From Anaerolineaceae bacterium (GTDB lineage Bacteria; Chloroflexota; Anaerolineae; Anaerolineales; Villigracilaceae): a DNA stretch of 6,752 bases. Positions within the stretch are counted from its first letter, which is position 1, and every line of letters begins with the position of its first letter. The translations under genes and the position numbers were made by a program. Location of the stretch: positions 1 to 6,752 of the forward strand of contig BQMV01000370.1 of assembly GCA_022181005.1 (NCBI GenBank). Direction: 5' to 3'. Below, piece by piece: positions 5,108 to 6,752 of this stretch. The notes beneath the pieces are model-generated. The model did not search any database. It was not told the DNA's origin and saw only the letters and a program-made list of their open reading frames with translations.

Positions 5108-6658
5108 TTATTCCAAATACCCCGTCCCACCCTCAAGGATGAACCGAATCACCATATCGTTGACGATCCATTCGATGGGCGCGTGGTCGTCGGTGAAAAC
5201 GGTGGTGGTCTCGTACTCCGTTTTGAGGTTGGCGAAGGTCACTTGCATGGCGGTGATGAGCAACGGATTGACCGTCGGATCGTTCGATAATGTCAGCAAG
5301 TTCATCGCAAAGTTTTCAGGGATGGTTTTCTGCTTGGTGGCGAAGATCATCGTGTTCAATGAGCCGGGGATATCCACTGTATAAATGGAAGGGAAAATAG
5401 TCGCCATTGTGGTGGCGAGTCCGTTGATGAGGCGGCGGTCGCCGGGGACGGAGGCGGAGTTGATAGTGAGCACCCCGTTCTCCGTCAGGTGTGAAGCGCA
5501 GATCTCGAAGAATTCCCGCGTCGTCATGTGCGGAGGGATGTACGGCGGGCGGTACGCATCCACCGCAATGATGTCATATTTTTGTTCGCTTCGTTCGAGG
5601 TTGAGGCGACCATCGCCGATGATGACATTTAGGTTGGGCATGGTCATGTCGAAATAGTTTTGCCCCACTTCGACGATCTTCGGGTCGAGTTCGTAGCCGT
5701 CAATGGGGATGTCGCCGTAGACTGCCGTCATTTGCCGCGCAGTCGTCCCCGCCGCGAGACCGACGATGGCGACGCGCTTAACGTCTGATGGTTTGCGGTT
5801 TGCATAAAAATACGGGCTGGCGAGGAATTGATCCCACGGCCCGTTGTATTGAAGCGTGTCGGGACTGTAGATCGAGTGAACACCCTGTCCCTCGTTGAGG
5901 CGCAGAATCGTGAAGCCGTTTTGATTCAACACTTCGATGTAGTTGTACGCCGATTCGGTCTCGTAGACTTGCGCCGCGTTTGTTTTCAAGGATTGATTCG
6001 CGGTGAGCAATGCCAGTGCGATCAACACGAACGGCATCCAAACATGCTTGAGCATGTCGCGTTGACTGGCAAAACGCGCCAACCCAATGAGCGCGACCAG
6101 CAAAAGAATCATGCTAAATAATAGAAACGTGTTTTTCGTTCCAATCGCGGGGATGGTGACGAGGGTCGGCAAAAACGTCCCGATGAAAGAGCCGAGAGTT
6201 GAGATGGAATAAATTTGTCCCGATATTTGTCCGGCGCGGGAGGTGTCGTCAACGGTTAGGCGAATCGCGTACGGCGAGATTGTGCCGAGCAAAGTGATGG
6301 GAACGATGAACAGAACCAACACCGCAATGAACGACGCGCCGAGGATCCCCACTTGCAGTGAATCGAACGCGGTCGCCGCGGCTCGCAAAACGGGACTCGC
6401 AATGTACGGGACGAGTCCCAGCGTGAACGCGCCCCACGCAAGGACGCGGTACATCGCGGCGGGAGTCGGGTTTGCATCCGCCCATTTGCCGCCGAGGAAA
6501 TATCCGAAGGTGAGGTAGATCAGGATGAGCCCGATGATGCTCGCCCAGACGATGTTGCTCGTGCCGAACACGTTGCCGATGAGTCGTCCCGCCGCGAGTT
6601 CGGCGGCAAGAGTGGTCATACCTGAGATGAAGACGGTGAAGAGGAGATATTTTTTCAT
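5108..6658 (-). CDS. Membrane-fused spermidine-synthase-like protein with altered active site
   Basis: 516 residues: an N-terminal membrane domain (about 1-222, roughly seven hydrophobic stretches, MFS-like) fused to a soluble domain of the spermidine synthase/methyltransferase fold (about 230-500). Fold motifs are VAIVGLAAGTTARQ (296-309, the nucleotide loop), GYELDPKIVEVGQNYF (321-336, acidic ribose-binding residue E323), GDGRLNL (348-354, adenine binding), YDIIAVDAYRPP (361-372) and FTDDHAPIEW (488-497). In true aminopropyltransferases the first loop is GGGDGG and the catalytic stretch is D-[S/T]-x-D-P. Here the loop lacks the Asp and the second catalytic Asp is Arg370, while D367 remains. 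Binding of SAM or decarboxylated SAM is plausible, but polyamine synthesis is doubtful; no speD or other polyamine gene is near. No ribosome site precedes the ATG, but a TATAAT lies 8 bases before it. Confidence 0.85.
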   Translation of the reverse strand: MKKYLLFTVFISGMTTLAAELAAGRLIGNVFGTSNIVWASIIGLILIYLTFGYFLGGKWADANPTPAAMYRVLAWGAFTLGLVPYIASPVLRAAATAFDSLQVGILGASFIAVLVLFIVPITLLGTISPYAIRLTVDDTSRAGQISGQIYSISTLGSFIGTFLPTLVTIPAIGTKNTFLLFSMILLLVALIGLARFASQRDMLKHVWMPFVLIALALLTANQSLKTNAAQVYETESAYNYIEVLNQNGFTILRLNEGQGVHSIYSPDTLQYNGPWDQFLASPYFYANRKPSDVKRVAIVGLAAGTTARQMTAVYGDIPIDGYELDPKIVEVGQNYFDMTMPNLNVIIGDGRLNLERSEQKYDIIAVDAYRPPYIPPHMTTREFFEICASHLTENGVLTINSASVPGDRRLINGLATTMATIFPSIYTVDIPGSLNTMIFATKQKTIPENFAMNLLTLSNDPTVNPLLITAMQVTFANLKTEYETTTVFTDDHAPIEWIVNDMVIRFILEGGTGYLE

Positions 6659-6666
6659 TTGAGGGG

Positions 6667-6672
6667 ATTATA
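6667..6672 (-). promoter_or_regulatory. TATAAT 8 bases before the synthase-like gene (leaderless candidate)
   Basis: A perfect TATAAT on the minus strand is followed by CCCCTCAA and then the ATG at 6658. With the usual distance from -10 to start of transcription, the mRNA would begin at or within two bases of the ATG. The bases before the ATG contain no purine-rich ribosome site, which agrees with a leaderless message. No clear -35 box is seen. Confidence 0.55.
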
Positions 6673-6709
6673 CCGTTTGAACGAGCAGCCGATTTAGCCT
6701 GTTTTGCTA

Positions 6710-6718
6710 TGGTAAAAT
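6710..6718 (+). promoter_or_regulatory. Extended -10 TGGTAAAAT 9 bases before a plus-strand start
   Basis: TGGTAAAAT matches an extended -10 element (TGnTAAAAT). The ATG at 6728 comes 9 bases after it, so transcription would begin about three bases before the start codon. The bases between (CTCGCTTCT) hold no ribosome site. It is divergent from the TATAAT of the synthase-like gene, with about 40 bases between the two elements. Confidence 0.45.
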
Positions 6719-6727
6719 CTCGCTTCT

Positions 6728-6752
6728 ATGATTGAGCCGGCAGAACTCTCGG
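6728..6752 (+). CDS. Start of a divergent gene (runs off right edge)
   Basis: An ATG at 6728 opens a frame reading MIEPAELS up to the edge, only eight codons. The support is the well-placed -10 element and the divergent layout; the product cannot be identified. It could be chance, since there is no ribosome binding site. Confidence 0.35.

Overview
The window looks like chromosomal DNA of a bacterium, most likely a member of the Chloroflexota (Anaerolineae-like). This is an inference from the gene mix: an Asp23-NusB pair, a TatB-TatC pair, a Lit/DUF1461 membrane protein, an LuxR-type protein that is only a helix-turn-helix, secreted proteins with Thr/Pro/Ser-rich linkers, and a membrane-fused spermidine-synthase-like protein. 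No rRNA, tRNA, CRISPR array, transposase or phage gene is visible, so the window reads as housekeeping DNA with one small AT-richer patch.

Positions 1-3966 are a minus-strand run read from right to left: lit-like (3966-3289), fabG (3223-2465), asp23/yqhY-like (2418-2062), nusB (2065-1634), tatB-like (1633-1265), tatC (1272-397) and the N-terminus of an exported protein or lipoprotein (370 to beyond the left edge). From asp23 to tatC the junctions are very tight: a 4-base ATGA overlap, a stop codon directly abutting a start (TAAATG), and an 8-base overlap. That is strong evidence for one translationally coupled transcript. The theme is the cell envelope: fatty acid elongation (FabG), an envelope or fatty-acid-linked Asp23 protein, folded-protein export (Tat), lipoprotein acyl remodelling (Lit) and an exported protein, with the transcription factor NusB in the middle.

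Positions 3967-4094 are a divergent intergenic region with short inverted and direct repeats, a run of 12 A and candidate promoters. To its right, on the plus strand, lie a 68-residue LuxR/GerE-type DNA-binding protein (4095-4301) and an unrecognised 215-residue exported protein (4458-5105). Both, and the gap between them, are visibly more AT-rich than the flanking genes.

Positions 5108-6658 hold a convergent minus-strand gene for a 516-residue membrane protein fused to a spermidine-synthase-like domain whose key active-site positions are altered. Its start lies only 8 bases from a perfect TATAAT with no ribosome binding site. The divergent gene starting at 6728 has the same arrangement, so both may give leaderless mRNAs. 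I found no clearly new multi-gene system. The best leads are the possible leaderless promoters, the degenerate synthase, the shared S-Q-[A/G]-C signal motif beside lit, and the extended TatC.
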